64,000 bases of DNA from Corynebacterium suicordis DSM 45110. GTDB lineage: Bacteria > Actinomycetota > Actinomycetes > Mycobacteriales > Mycobacteriaceae. Shown piece by piece: positions 1 to 8,308 of this stretch. The translations under genes and the position numbers were made by a program. The stretch's first letter is position 1. Every line of letters begins with the position of its first letter. Where the stretch lies: the NCBI RefSeq assembly GCF_015351405.1, contig NZ_JADKMY010000001.1, forward strand, positions 1,320,511 through 1,384,510. The letters are read 5' to 3'. The notes below the pieces were generated by a model that did no database searches, was not told where the DNA came from, and saw only the letters and a program-made list of their open reading frames with translations.

Positions 1-1
1 A

Positions 2-1018
2 CGAATTAATAACGTCGGCATTAATTACACCGAAAAAGCAGGGTGGCAGCCCAGCCTCGCGGGTTACTACGGCTACGGCGATATGGATAAGGTGCGCATC
101 TTCGCCCGAGTCATGATGAAGGCTCCGGATAAGGAAAGCGAGCGCTCCCGCCGCGGTTTCCGCCAGTTCTTCACCATCCAGGTCAGCGAGCACCCCGTAA
201 CCGTTCACGCGGGTGATGCCACGGTGGAAACGCACACCAACAACGGTGGTTACATCGATCTGCCGATCAAGAATCACGGCCTGGAACCAGGTTGGCAAAC
301 CATCCAGATCGAGGCAGAAGGTGCCGAGCCAGTGGATGCCGAGGTACTCATCCTGCAGCCCGGAACGCGCTTCGGCGTGGTCTCGGATATCGATGACACC
401 ATCCTGGTCACCATGCTCCCCCGCGCCGTCACGGCTGCCTATAACTCCTGGTTCGCACGGATCAATTCCCGCAAGCCGGTGCCAGGCATGTCCGCGTTCT
501 ACGAAACGATTCGCGAACAGCACCCCGAAATCCCCTTCTTCTACGTCTCCACCGGCGCGTGGAACACGTTCTCCTCACTCGTGGATTTCATCGCCAAACA
601 TGCCCTGCCAAAGGGCCCAATGCTGCTGACGGACTGGGGTCCCACCCAGACCAGCCTGTTCCGCTCTGGTCAGGAGCACAAGCGCGTTCAGCTGCGCAAT
701 CTAGTCATCGATTTCCCGGACATCACCTGGATCCTGGTCGGCGATGATGGCCAGCACGACCCCTTCATTTACGGCAACTTCGCCGAGGAGCACCCGGATC
801 GCGTGGCCGCCCTGGCCATCCGCCAGCTCTCCCCCAGCGAGCACGTCCTCGCCCACGGCACGGCCGCCCCACTGAGCGAGGTTCTGCACCGCGGCATGGT
901 TCCCACCATCGCGGGCGCGGACGGCTTCGACCTGCGCAAGCAGTGGTTGGAGATGGATCAAATTCGTCCCGGCGTGCTCCCCCATGCCTTTTCTTCCGAC
1001 GCCGACCTCTCCCGCTAA
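2..1018 (+). CDS. App1-family (DUF2183) phosphatidate phosphatase-like protein, 5' truncated
   Basis: The reading frame is open from base 2 and has no credible start before the methionine at base 83, so the gene begins outside the window. Translation from base 2 (GWQPSLAGYYGYGDMDKV...) matches the beginning of the conserved App1 region, so at least an N-terminal segment is missing. The hallmark is a HAD-type DxDxT motif (VVSDIDDTILVT), followed by a segment rich in conserved aromatic and Ser/Thr residues (FFYVSTGAWN) and a second acidic motif (LVGDDGQHDP). Family knowledge: App1 proteins are Mg-dependent phosphatidate phosphatases in yeast; the bacterial members are mostly uncharacterised. 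A role in lipid phosphate turnover is inference. It is convergent with the amidase gene, 11 bp away. Confidence 0.8.
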   Translation, partial: RINNVGINYTEKAGWQPSLAGYYGYGDMDKVRIFARVMMKAPDKESERSRRGFRQFFTIQVSEHPVTVHAGDATVETHTNNGGYIDLPIKNHGLEPGWQTIQIEAEGAEPVDAEVLILQPGTRFGVVSDIDDTILVTMLPRAVTAAYNSWFARINSRKPVPGMSAFYETIREQHPEIPFFYVSTGAWNTFSSLVDFIAKHALPKGPMLLTDWGPTQTSLFRSGQEHKRVQLRNLVIDFPDITWILVGDDGQHDPFIYGNFAEEHPDRVAALAIRQLSPSEHVLAHGTAAPLSEVLHRGMVPTIAGADGFDLRKQWLEMDQIRPGVLPHAFSSDADLSR

Positions 1019-1029
1019 CCCGCCCAATC

Positions 1030-2382
1030 TCAGCTGGTGGCTTGCTCCACTATCCGCGCGACCTGCAGAAGATCCGCTTCTCCCCGCGGGCCCACCAGCT
1101 GGATGCCCACCGGTAGTCCATCGCTCGCCAGTCCCGCGGGTAGGGATATCGCGGCGTGGCCGGATACATTCCACTCCGCAGCAAAAGCGGTGGATGTCAG
1201 CGAGGCGAGCTGTGTTCTCAGCGTTCCGGTCTTCAGGTGCGCGCCTGCGCGCGCTGGGCGCCCCGCCACGGTGGGGGTCAACAGGGCATCATAACCCTGC
1301 AGTTTCTCCGTCATGGTCTCACCAAACTCATGGGAGAACCTTCGCGCCCACGCCCTCACAGCGGGACGCGCCCAGAAACCCAGCAGGTTGGTTCGCTTGT
1401 GGCGCGGCTCGATCCGCTCGGGCATTTCCAAGCCTGCGATCTCATCTCTGATCCCCGCGTAGAACTGCGTGACAAAGGCCAAAGAGGGGTCTGGCTTGCG
1501 GAGTTTCACTGGTAATACTTCGTGGCCTGCCGCTTGCAGAGCGCGGGCGATCCGCTGCACCGCATCCACGTGATCCGGATGAATCTTCAGTCCGGGAGTG
1601 GCAGGAGTGGTGTCCACCCCGATGACCAGCTTTCGCCCCTCAACTGCAGATTTCAGGGATTCGCTGGTGTGGGCAGCGGCAATGGCGTCGAAAATAACCG
1701 AACAATCCGCCACAGAACGGGTGATGGGGCCAGCAGTGCCGAGTTCCATCCACAGATCCTCATAAGGAGTTGTGGGCACGGAGCCGCGGCAGGGTTTGAG
1801 GCCGTAGGTTCCGCAGTGCGATGACGGGATGCGGATGGAACCTCCGCCATCACCGCCGATAGCTGCCGGAACCATGCCAGAGGCCACCGCGACAGCCGAG
1901 CCGCCAGAGGAACCACCCGGGGTGCGAGTGGTATCCCATGGGTTGCGGGTGATGCCGAAGGCCTCGGACTCTGTGAAGGGGAAGGCGCCAAAGGCGGGCA
2001 TGAGGGTCTTGCCGAGGATGATTGCGCCTGCCTCGCGCAAACGGGTAACTAGCAGAGAATCGGCCGTCTTCGGGGTGGGATTGCCCGCGGTGCCGAAGGT
2101 GGTGGGAGTGCCAGCCACGTCGATCTCGTCCTTGATGAGGATGGGCACACCGTGCAGCGGCCCCGGCTGAAAATCAGGCTGGAGAGCTTGCTGATCCAGC
2201 TCATCGGCGGTGCGCAGTGCCTCATCTTCGAGCAGAACATGGATGGCGTTCAGGGTGGGATTGAGATCATCGATGCGCGCGAGGCACGCCTCCACACCCT
2301 CCCGTGCACCCGCGCCGGGCTGCGATAGCACCCGCTCGCGCCATTCCTGCACGCCAAGTTTCCACCAGCTAGAAGTATCCAT
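1030..2382 (-). CDS. Amidase signature family hydrolase
   Basis: 450-residue protein of the amidase signature (AS) family, which hydrolyses carboxamides with a Ser-cisSer-Lys triad. The catalytic lysine lies in PILIKDEIDVAGTPT near residue 83, and the Gly/Ser-rich signature GGSSGGSAVAVASG near residues 156-169 holds the cis-Ser; the nucleophile lies in the following GGDGGGSIRIPSSHCG stretch. Length is normal for the family. The ATG is preceded by GGAG at suitable spacing. The gene lies 10 bp downstream of the FAD dehydrogenase on the same strand and may be co-transcribed. The substrate cannot be deduced; it lacks GatB/GatC neighbours, so a GatA role is unlikely. Confidence 0.88.
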   Translation of the reverse strand: MDTSSWWKLGVQEWRERVLSQPGAGAREGVEACLARIDDLNPTLNAIHVLLEDEALRTADELDQQALQPDFQPGPLHGVPILIKDEIDVAGTPTTFGTAGNPTPKTADSLLVTRLREAGAIILGKTLMPAFGAFPFTESEAFGITRNPWDTTRTPGGSSGGSAVAVASGMVPAAIGGDGGGSIRIPSSHCGTYGLKPCRGSVPTTPYEDLWMELGTAGPITRSVADCSVIFDAIAAAHTSESLKSAVEGRKLVIGVDTTPATPGLKIHPDHVDAVQRIARALQAAGHEVLPVKLRKPDPSLAFVTQFYAGIRDEIAGLEMPERIEPRHKRTNLLGFWARPAVRAWARRFSHEFGETMTEKLQGYDALLTPTVAGRPARAGAHLKTGTLRTQLASLTSTAFAAEWNVSGHAAISLPAGLASDGLPVGIQLVGPRGEADLLQVARIVEQATS

Positions 2383-2392
2383 GACCCCGCTC

Positions 2393-4135
2393 CTACTTCA
2401 CGTAATGGCGCAGGTTCTCGCCCACGCGCTTTCCGGAATGGATGCACCCGCCCAAGAAGGTTCCCTCCAGGGCGTTCTTGCCGTGCATACCTCCGCCGCC
2501 AAACCCGGAGACCTCCCCCGCCGCGAACAGTCCCGGCAGAACAGATCCATCGGCGCGCAGCGCCCGACCGGACATGTCCGTTTCAATCCCGCCGAGCGTC
2601 TTGCGGGTCAGCATGCGCAAGCGCACGGCAATCAGCGGGCCGTGATCCTCGTCCATCAACTTGTGGGGAGCCGCGCAGCGAACGATCTTATCCCCGAGGT
2701 ATCCGCGCGCCGTGCGAATGTAGTTGACCTGGTAATCCTTGGAGAACTTGTTATCGATCTGACTATCGCGGTCCTCGATCTGCCGACGCAAGTGCGCCTC
2801 GTCAATCTGCGGGGAGTCATCCCCCACCATCGCGTTCATCTTTTTGACCAGCTCACTCACATCATCGGCGATCACCCAGTCCTCACCGTGATCCATGAAA
2901 GCCTTGATGGCTGGATGCGTGCCCGGCCCCACCTTGCTCAGCAGGTTTTTCACCTTCTTGACGGTCAGGTCTGGATTCTGCTCAGACCCGGAGAAGATGA
3001 ACTCCTTGTCCGCAATAGTCTTGTTGAGCACGAACCACGAGTATCCATGTCCGGTCCGTCCAATGTGGGCGACGCTAGCCAAGTTATCCCCGCCGGGAAT
3101 GATCGTGGAGGGAAGACGGTTGCCGTCTGCGTCGATCCACAGTGAAGACGGTCCGGGGATGATGCGAATGCCATGCATGGGCCAGACCGAATCCCAGTTC
3201 TGCATGCCTTCCGGGTACGCCCACATGCGATCGGTATTGGTTAGGCGCGCGCCCGCGGATTCAGAGATTTTAATCATCCGGCCATCCACATACGCGGGTA
3301 CTCCGCACACCATGTCTGCGGGAGCCTCACCCCAGCGTTCCACGGGCCACGCTCGGCGAACCAGGTCCAGGTTTCCGCCAATGCCGCCAGACGTCACGAC
3401 TACCGCCTGCCCACGCAGTTCGAACGAGCCGGCAACCTCGCGGTTCGAAGCGATTCCTCGTTCTGAAGGATCTTCCGCCAAGACACTGCCGCGCACTCCT
3501 ACCACTCGCGTACCCTCCGGGGTGGCTTCCGTGATGAGCTCATCGACTTGGCGTCGGAAAAGGAAGGTCACCTTGCCTTCGGCCTCAAACTTCTCCAACG
3601 GCTCCTTAAACACGCGCACCACCTCAGGGCCGGTGCCCCACGTGAGGTGGAAACGGGGAACGGAATTGCCGTGCCCGGAGGCATCCCCTGAGCCACGCTC
3701 GGCCCAGCCCACGGTGGGGAGCACGTTCAAGCCCAGGGACTTGAGGTACTCGCGCTTTTCTTGGGCAGCAAAGCGCACATACTCGCGACCCCAACGGCGT
3801 GGCCAATAGTCGTTCTCGGCATCGTCGTATTGCGCGGAATTTTCCCAATCACGCCAGGCCAGCTCTTCGCTGTCCTTGACTCCCATCAAGCGCTGCTCGG
3901 GGCTGCCCACGTAGAACAGGCCACCCAAAGACCAAAACGCCTGACCACCGAGATTTTCCCGGCTCTCCTGCTCCACCACGGTGACGTGCAGACCGCTGCG
4001 CGCGGCTTCATACGCGGTGACCATTCCAGCCAATCCACCACCGACGATGATGACTTGTCGTTCCCCCTCCTCGTTGTTCGGGCGAGAAGTAGAATTGCCG
4101 GGCTCTGCGGGGTGTTCGATAGGGCGGGTATTCAC
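2393..4135 (-). CDS. FAD-binding dehydrogenase (3-ketosteroid dehydrogenase/fumarate reductase-like flavoprotein)
   Basis: About 580 residues. The N-terminal Rossmann motif [22 protein letters not shown] and the C-terminal [42 protein letters not shown] motif are those of FAD-binding dehydrogenases of the KstD/FrdA superfamily (similar proteins are annotated simply as FAD-binding dehydrogenase in mycobacteria). The longer open frame reaches 4342, but its first ~69 codons read as low-quality sequence and would overlap the upstream promoter region; the GTG at 4135 has AAGAGG upstream and starts a sensible protein, so I chose it. Substrate unknown. Likely in one transcription unit with the downstream amidase (10 bp gap). 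Confidence 0.82.
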   Translation of the reverse strand: MNTRPIEHPAEPGNSTSRPNNEEGERQVIIVGGGLAGMVTAYEAARSGLHVTVVEQESRENLGGQAFWSLGGLFYVGSPEQRLMGVKDSEELAWRDWENSAQYDDAENDYWPRRWGREYVRFAAQEKREYLKSLGLNVLPTVGWAERGSGDASGHGNSVPRFHLTWGTGPEVVRVFKEPLEKFEAEGKVTFLFRRQVDELITEATPEGTRVVGVRGSVLAEDPSERGIASNREVAGSFELRGQAVVVTSGGIGGNLDLVRRAWPVERWGEAPADMVCGVPAYVDGRMIKISESAGARLTNTDRMWAYPEGMQNWDSVWPMHGIRIIPGPSSLWIDADGNRLPSTIIPGGDNLASVAHIGRTGHGYSWFVLNKTIADKEFIFSGSEQNPDLTVKKVKNLLSKVGPGTHPAIKAFMDHGEDWVIADDVSELVKKMNAMVGDDSPQIDEAHLRRQIEDRDSQIDNKFSKDYQVNYIRTARGYLGDKIVRCAAPHKLMDEDHGPLIAVRLRMLTRKTLGGIETDMSGRALRADGSVLPGLFAAGEVSGFGGGGMHGKNALEGTFLGGCIHSGKRVGENLRHYVK

Positions 4136-4316
4136 GGTTGATGCGCCTCTTTTCCATCGTGGGAGTGCTTGGCAGCACGGGTGTTTCCTAAGCGCCGTAG
4201 CGGATCTACAGCACGCAATACTGGTGATCTTATTTTGTTGGGGAATCAATCGCGGGAAGTTCGCGGAATTACTTGCCCTACCGAAGGAAGTTCCACGAGT
4301 GTGCATAATTGGGCTC

Positions 4317-4667
4317 ATGGCAGAGCACAAGATTTTCTCCATGGCCGTGGCGGATGTTTACCCGCACTACGTGACTAAAGCCGGACGTAAACAGCGCACG
4401 GAAGAGGAGGTCAAGCAGGTTATTGAGTGGCTCACGGGCTATGATTCCGCGGGCCTCGCACACGCTTTGGACAAGCGCGTGTCCTTCCGCGATTTCTTTG
4501 CGGACGCGCCGGATCTCAACGAGAACCGCCGATTAATTACGGGATCGGTGTGCGGGGTGAAGGTTCAGGAGATCGAGGAGCCGCTCATGCAGGAGATCCG
4601 CTACCTGGACAAGTTGATTGATGAGCTGGCCAAGGGTCGCCCCATGGAGAAGATCCTGCGCTCCTAG
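4317..4667 (+). CDS. DUF2200 family protein
   Basis: 116 residues starting [23 protein letters not shown]; this opening and the conserved core [22 protein letters not shown] and [33 protein letters not shown] are typical of the DUF2200 family, whose members are small cytoplasmic proteins of unknown function and about this size. The frame extends upstream, but the start at 4317 gives the family N-terminus. Its stop codon overlaps the stop of the convergent methyltransferase gene by 4 bp, and it is divergent from the FAD dehydrogenase, whose promoter must lie in the 181 bp between them. Confidence 0.85.
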   Translation: MAEHKIFSMAVADVYPHYVTKAGRKQRTEEEVKQVIEWLTGYDSAGLAHALDKRVSFRDFFADAPDLNENRRLITGSVCGVKVQEIEEPLMQEIRYLDKLIDELAKGRPMEKILRS

Positions 4668-5953
4668 CCGCGCGGGCGGAACACGAACTGCATGCAATCC
4701 AGTTCTCCGGATTCCGCCAAACTCTGATGCAGGGACAGCTGGTATTCCCACAGCCGGCGGAAAACGGGATCAAACCCGGCCGCAGCAGCTTGGCGCTCCC
4801 GAGCTGCGAAGTTCGCGCGCCACAGCGGAATGGTCGCCGCCAAGTGGGAACCCAAATGGTTTTCGGCGCTGATGGCCAGCTTGGTGTGCTTGGCGGTGAC
4901 CTCGCGGATGTTCTCTGCCGTGGAGTACGCCAAGGCAGGCCAGACATAGGCGCGCATCACATCCAGAGCCTCTCGACTGGTCTCCCGCATCAGTTCCGTG
5001 GACACGCAGGTTTGGATGACTGCCCGCCCGCCTTCATCGAGCATTCGATCCACCGCGCGCAGGAAATGCTTCAATCCGCCCTCGCCGAGGGTTTCCATGC
5101 GCTCGATGGAGAAGATGGCGTCGTACCTACCGGACCACTGACGCGGTGAAGGAATGGGGCCATCAATCAGCATCACGCGCACCGCCCCGCCCACTCCGGC
5201 AGCGCGCACGCGGGCTTCCACGGCTTCCGCATGATCTTCATCGCTGGTCAGCACGTCCACGCTAGCTCCGCGGAGTGCGGCCTCCACCGCCAGCTGACCA
5301 CCTGAGCTAGGCAGTTCCAGCACGCGATCCCCCGGGCCAACCCCGGCTTCATCCAGCATCGCGGTGATTCGCCTGCCTTGGGCATCGTCGAGGTCCTGGC
5401 GTTCCACCACGGAGGGATCGCCAAACCACGTCACATCCACGGCCCAACTGTCGGTGGCGCGCTTCCCATTGCCAATCTGTACTTCGCGGACCTCGGTGGC
5501 AGTGGTGCGCGAGGCAGAGGAAAACAGCGCGCTCCCCGTCACCCGGGTGGCACCGGTGTAGAGCTCAATCAGCCCTTCCGGCAATTCACCCGGGCTCACC
5601 GTGCCGAAATCCCGGTGCTTCTTCTTGCCCGCAGAACCCAGCCAGAGGCCGGCCTTCTTCTCTAAATCTTGAGAAAGCAGCACCCCCAGCACCTCGGGCA
5701 GAGGCTCGGCATCCCATTCCCCTGCCAAATACCCCTCGGCCAACCCCAGCCAGCCGCTGGCGACCACGCGGTCAATGACCTGGCCATCACGAACCACCAT
5801 GTGCGGCGTAGAACCGGAATCTAGCGCGACGTTGTTTTCCGCCAACAACGTCTCCAGGCGCTCAGTCACATCGCGTGCACGCATGCCTTGAAAACGGGCC
5901 TGCGGAGCTTGCACCAGCGCGGGCCAGCGCTGCTCATCGATGTAATATTCCAC
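4664..5953 (-). CDS. Cyclopropane-fatty-acyl-phospholipid synthase-like SAM methyltransferase (diverged)
   Basis: About 429 residues with the two-domain layout of the CFA/mycolic-acid cyclopropane synthase family: an N-terminal domain that normally binds lipid and a C-terminal SAM-dependent methyltransferase fold ([38 protein letters not shown]...). SAM motif I, usually ExGxGxG, reads [10 protein letters not shown], so the cofactor loop is degenerate, and the active-site region is also poorly conserved. It may have altered or lost activity. I chose the GTG at 5953 (AGGAGGTG upstream) over an ATG 48 bp further up. It diverges from ndh; its stop overlaps the DUF2200 stop. Confidence 0.7.
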   Translation of the reverse strand: MEYYIDEQRWPALVQAPQARFQGMRARDVTERLETLLAENNVALDSGSTPHMVVRDGQVIDRVVASGWLGLAEGYLAGEWDAEPLPEVLGVLLSQDLEKKAGLWLGSAGKKKHRDFGTVSPGELPEGLIELYTGATRVTGSALFSSASRTTATEVREVQIGNGKRATDSWAVDVTWFGDPSVVERQDLDDAQGRRITAMLDEAGVGPGDRVLELPSSGGQLAVEAALRGASVDVLTSDEDHAEAVEARVRAAGVGGAVRVMLIDGPIPSPRQWSGRYDAIFSIERMETLGEGGLKHFLRAVDRMLDEGGRAVIQTCVSTELMRETSREALDVMRAYVWPALAYSTAENIREVTAKHTKLAISAENHLGSHLAATIPLWRANFAARERQAAAAGFDPVFRRLWEYQLSLHQSLAESGELDCMQFVFRPRG

Positions 5954-6083
5954 GGTTGTTGCCGCACCTCCTAGTCCCCCCGAAGTTACTAGGAAAACCA
6001 CATTTCACTGCGATGACACAGCCGATTTCACCCAAAATTGCTTGCCCCGGGGTGCTGAGTACCCACACCGCCACCCGCATGAC

Positions 6084-6104
6084 ATGAATATTCATCCGAA
6101 TGAA
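6084..6104. promoter_or_regulatory. Overlapping inverted repeats in the methyltransferase/ndh intergenic region
   Basis: A perfect 12-bp palindrome (ATGAATATTCAT, 6084-6095) shares its right half with a second inverted repeat (TTCAT-CCGA-ATGAA, 6091-6104-ish), giving three alternating half-sites in 21 bp. It lies about 100 bp upstream of ndh and 130 bp upstream of the divergent gene. This is the layout of an operator for a dimeric regulator; the regulator is not identifiable. Confidence 0.4.
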
Positions 6105-6201
6105 CCTATTCTGGGCGAAGAACCTCACACCTGAGGATTACATAGGCTTGTTATAACCTCGCTAAAAACACAGTGCGCAATTATTGGAGGAGTTACTCCG
6201 C

Positions 6202-7632
6202 ATGTCTCAGACCCCATATCGCCCCCAAGGTGACCGCCACCATGTCGTCATCATTGGAGCGGGCTTCGGTGGCCTTTTCGCCGCCAAGAAATTTAAGAAC
6301 ACGGATGTTGCAGTCACCATCGTAGACCGCACCAACCACCACCTCTTCCAGCCACTGCTGTACCAAGTAGCAACTGGCATCCTTTCCGAAGGTGAAATCG
6401 CCCCATCCATCCGCCAGATCTTGGCGGATCAGGACAACGTCCGCGTGGTCAAGGGCGAAGTGCGCGACATTAGCCTGGAAAACCACACCGTAACCGCTGA
6501 CCTCGGTGGCAAGGATGAGGTTTTGGATTATGACAGCCTCATCGTCGCCGCCGGTGCCTCTCAGTCCTACTTCGGCAACGAGCACTTTGCTGAGTTCGCG
6601 CCGGGCATGAAGTCCATTGATGATGCTCTGGAGATCCGCGCCCGCGTCACCGGTGCCTTCGAGCGCGCCGAGATCACCGATGATCAAGCAGAGCGCGATC
6701 GCCTGCTCACCTTCGTTGTGGTTGGCGCTGGCCCAACCGGTGTGGAGCTGGCTGGCCAGCTCTCCGAAATGGCACACCGCACCCTGCGCGATGAATTCCG
6801 CGAGATCAACACGCAGAACACCCGCATCCTGCTGGTCGATGGTGGCCCGCACGTGCTCATGCCATTCGGCAAGCGCCTCGGCCGCAAGGCAGCGCACAGC
6901 CTGGAAGACCTGGGCGTAGAGGTCATCCCGAACGCCCTGGTAACCAATGTGACCAAGGAAGGCGTGACCCTCAAGGACCTGAAGACTTCCGAAGAGTCCT
7001 TCATTCCCACCTACTGCAAGATCTGGTCCGCTGGTGTGGCCGCTTCCCCACTGGGCAAGCACGTGGCTGAGCAGGCTGGGGTGGAAGTTGACCGCGCAGG
7101 TCGCGTTTCCGTCAACCCTGACCTCTCCGTGGGTGAATACCGCAACGTGTTCATGATCGGCGACATGATCAACCTGGATCGCCTGCCAGGCGTGGCTCAA
7201 GTGGCAATGCAAGGTGGTCAGTACGCCGCCCGCACCATCATCGATGAGGTGGAAAACCGCACCTCACCTGAGGCTCGCCCACCTTTCAATTACTTCGACA
7301 AGGGCTCCATGGCCATTGTCTCCCGCTTCAACGCCGTGGTGAAGCTGAACAAGGCTGAAGTTTCCGGCTTCGTGGGCTGGCTCATGTGGCTCGGACTGCA
7401 CCTGCTCTACATGGTCGGTTTCCGCAACCGCGCCGTGGCAGCCTTCAGCTGGGGCTTGAACTCCGTATCCCGTCGTCGTTGGCAGCTCACCGCTACCCGC
7501 CAGCAGCTGCACGCGCGCAACGCGCTGCGCAAGCTGCGCGTGATGGAGGACAACGAGGGCGTGCGCTCCATCGAGGTGCGCGATAACCTCCGCTTCGGCG
7601 AAGGCCGCGATACCCGCGCTGTTTCTGACTAA
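6202..7632 (+). CDS. ndh: Type II NADH:quinone oxidoreductase
   Basis: 476 residues. This single-subunit, non-proton-pumping flavoenzyme passes electrons from NADH to menaquinone at the inner face of the membrane and is the main NADH dehydrogenase of corynebacteria. The FAD Rossmann motif VVIIGAGFGGLFAAKKF is at about residue 15, the NADH motif FVVVGAGPTGVELAGQL at about 170, and the conserved AASPLGKH and IGDMINL regions follow. The C-terminal hydrophobic stretch LMWLGLHLLYMVGFRNR is the usual membrane-anchoring segment. Start chosen at ATG 6202, eight bases after GGAGGAG; an in-frame ATG at 6184 overlaps that ribosome-binding site. A strong terminator follows. Confidence 0.96.
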   Translation: MSQTPYRPQGDRHHVVIIGAGFGGLFAAKKFKNTDVAVTIVDRTNHHLFQPLLYQVATGILSEGEIAPSIRQILADQDNVRVVKGEVRDISLENHTVTADLGGKDEVLDYDSLIVAAGASQSYFGNEHFAEFAPGMKSIDDALEIRARVTGAFERAEITDDQAERDRLLTFVVVGAGPTGVELAGQLSEMAHRTLRDEFREINTQNTRILLVDGGPHVLMPFGKRLGRKAAHSLEDLGVEVIPNALVTNVTKEGVTLKDLKTSEESFIPTYCKIWSAGVAASPLGKHVAEQAGVEVDRAGRVSVNPDLSVGEYRNVFMIGDMINLDRLPGVAQVAMQGGQYAARTIIDEVENRTSPEARPPFNYFDKGSMAIVSRFNAVVKLNKAEVSGFVGWLMWLGLHLLYMVGFRNRAVAAFSWGLNSVSRRRWQLTATRQQLHARNALRKLRVMEDNEGVRSIEVRDNLRFGEGRDTRAVSD

Positions 7633-7651
7633 TCGCTCTTAATGAATTACT

Positions 7652-7687
7652 AAAGGCGCCCTTCATGCAACAGCATGGGGCGCCTTT
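7652..7687. terminator. Bidirectional hairpin terminator between ndh and the thioesterase gene
   Basis: A 9-bp perfect stem AAAGGCGCC/GGCGCCTTT encloses a second short stem (CATGC-AACA-GCATG). It sits between two convergent genes and carries A- and T-rich ends on both sides, so it can stop transcription from either direction. Confidence 0.8.
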
Positions 7688-7734
7688 AGCGCGTGCTCAC
7701 AGCACGTTCAACCGTTGACAACACGCACGCGCAA

Positions 7735-8265
7735 CTACTGCTTCGGCTTCAGGTTAGGAACTACTGCAGTCTTCAATTGCGTCAAGGCCACGAGCTTTCC
7801 CGTGGCCTCAAGCTTGTGCTCAATGCGCCACAAATGTGTGCTTCTACCCAGATGTTCCGGGGTTGCCGTTGAAACAATCACATCACCCTTGGCTGAAGGA
7901 CGCAGGAAGTCGGTGTGATTACTGGTGCCCATGACAGCCGGTTCCGCACCCGCAGCCAGGTAGGAAGCCACGGAGCCTGCTGACTCGGCAAGGGCTGCAA
8001 GCAGACCGCCATGAGTGATTCCCCAAGGCTGCAGGTGCTCGGCGGTGATCTCCACGCGCAGAGTGACCTTCCGTGGCCCCACCTCGATGTAGCGCGATCC
8101 CATGACCACATCGAAGTTCGTATCAAACCGATTCGCCTTGTTGAACTGGGCGATCTGCGATTCATCCAAATCCTGCTTCGCCGCGATTTCGGAGAGCTCC
8201 TGGAACTTGAGCAAGGCGGCTCGCTTAGCGGCTTTGCTCACGTCTGCTTGAGAGTTATCAGTCAT
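7735..8265 (-). CDS. PaaI-type hotdog-fold thioesterase
   Basis: About 176 residues. The hotdog-fold core is seen as VTLRVEITAEHLQPWGITHGGLLAALAESAGSVASYLA, with the HGG(x)nAE(S)AG pattern that supplies the catalytic Asp/Glu region in PaaI/YdiI-like acyl-CoA thioesterases, and VSTATPEHLGRSTHLWRIEH in the C-terminal half. A frame extension to 8400 overlaps gnd, so I start at ATG 8265. No clear Shine-Dalgarno precedes it; TACGGT lies seven bases upstream, which would suit a leaderless transcript. Divergent from gnd in a 43-bp interval. The acyl substrate is unknown; the same gene pair occurs beside gnd in other corynebacteria as far as I recall. Confidence 0.85.
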   Translation of the reverse strand: MTDNSQADVSKAAKRAALLKFQELSEIAAKQDLDESQIAQFNKANRFDTNFDVVMGSRYIEVGPRKVTLRVEITAEHLQPWGITHGGLLAALAESAGSVASYLAAGAEPAVMGTSNHTDFLRPSAKGDVIVSTATPEHLGRSTHLWRIEHKLEATGKLVALTQLKTAVVPNLKPKQ

Positions 8266-8294
8266 GGGGCTAACCGTATCCGAGTTTGGATCGC

Positions 8295-8308
8295 TAATAT
8301 AGATAACT
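8295..8308 (+). promoter_or_regulatory. Candidate -10 element for a leaderless gnd transcript
   Basis: TAATAT at 8295-8300 lies eight bases before the gnd ATG at 8309 and no Shine-Dalgarno is present, the arrangement expected when transcription starts at the A of ATG. Read on the other strand the same bases give ATATTA, so the element could serve both divergent genes. Confidence 0.5.

Noticed and set aside
4136..4342. Extended N-terminus of the FAD dehydrogenase
   Set aside because: Cys/Arg-rich unrelated sequence overlapping the divergent DUF2200 start; the GTG at 4135 with AAGAGG gives a normal flavoprotein start.
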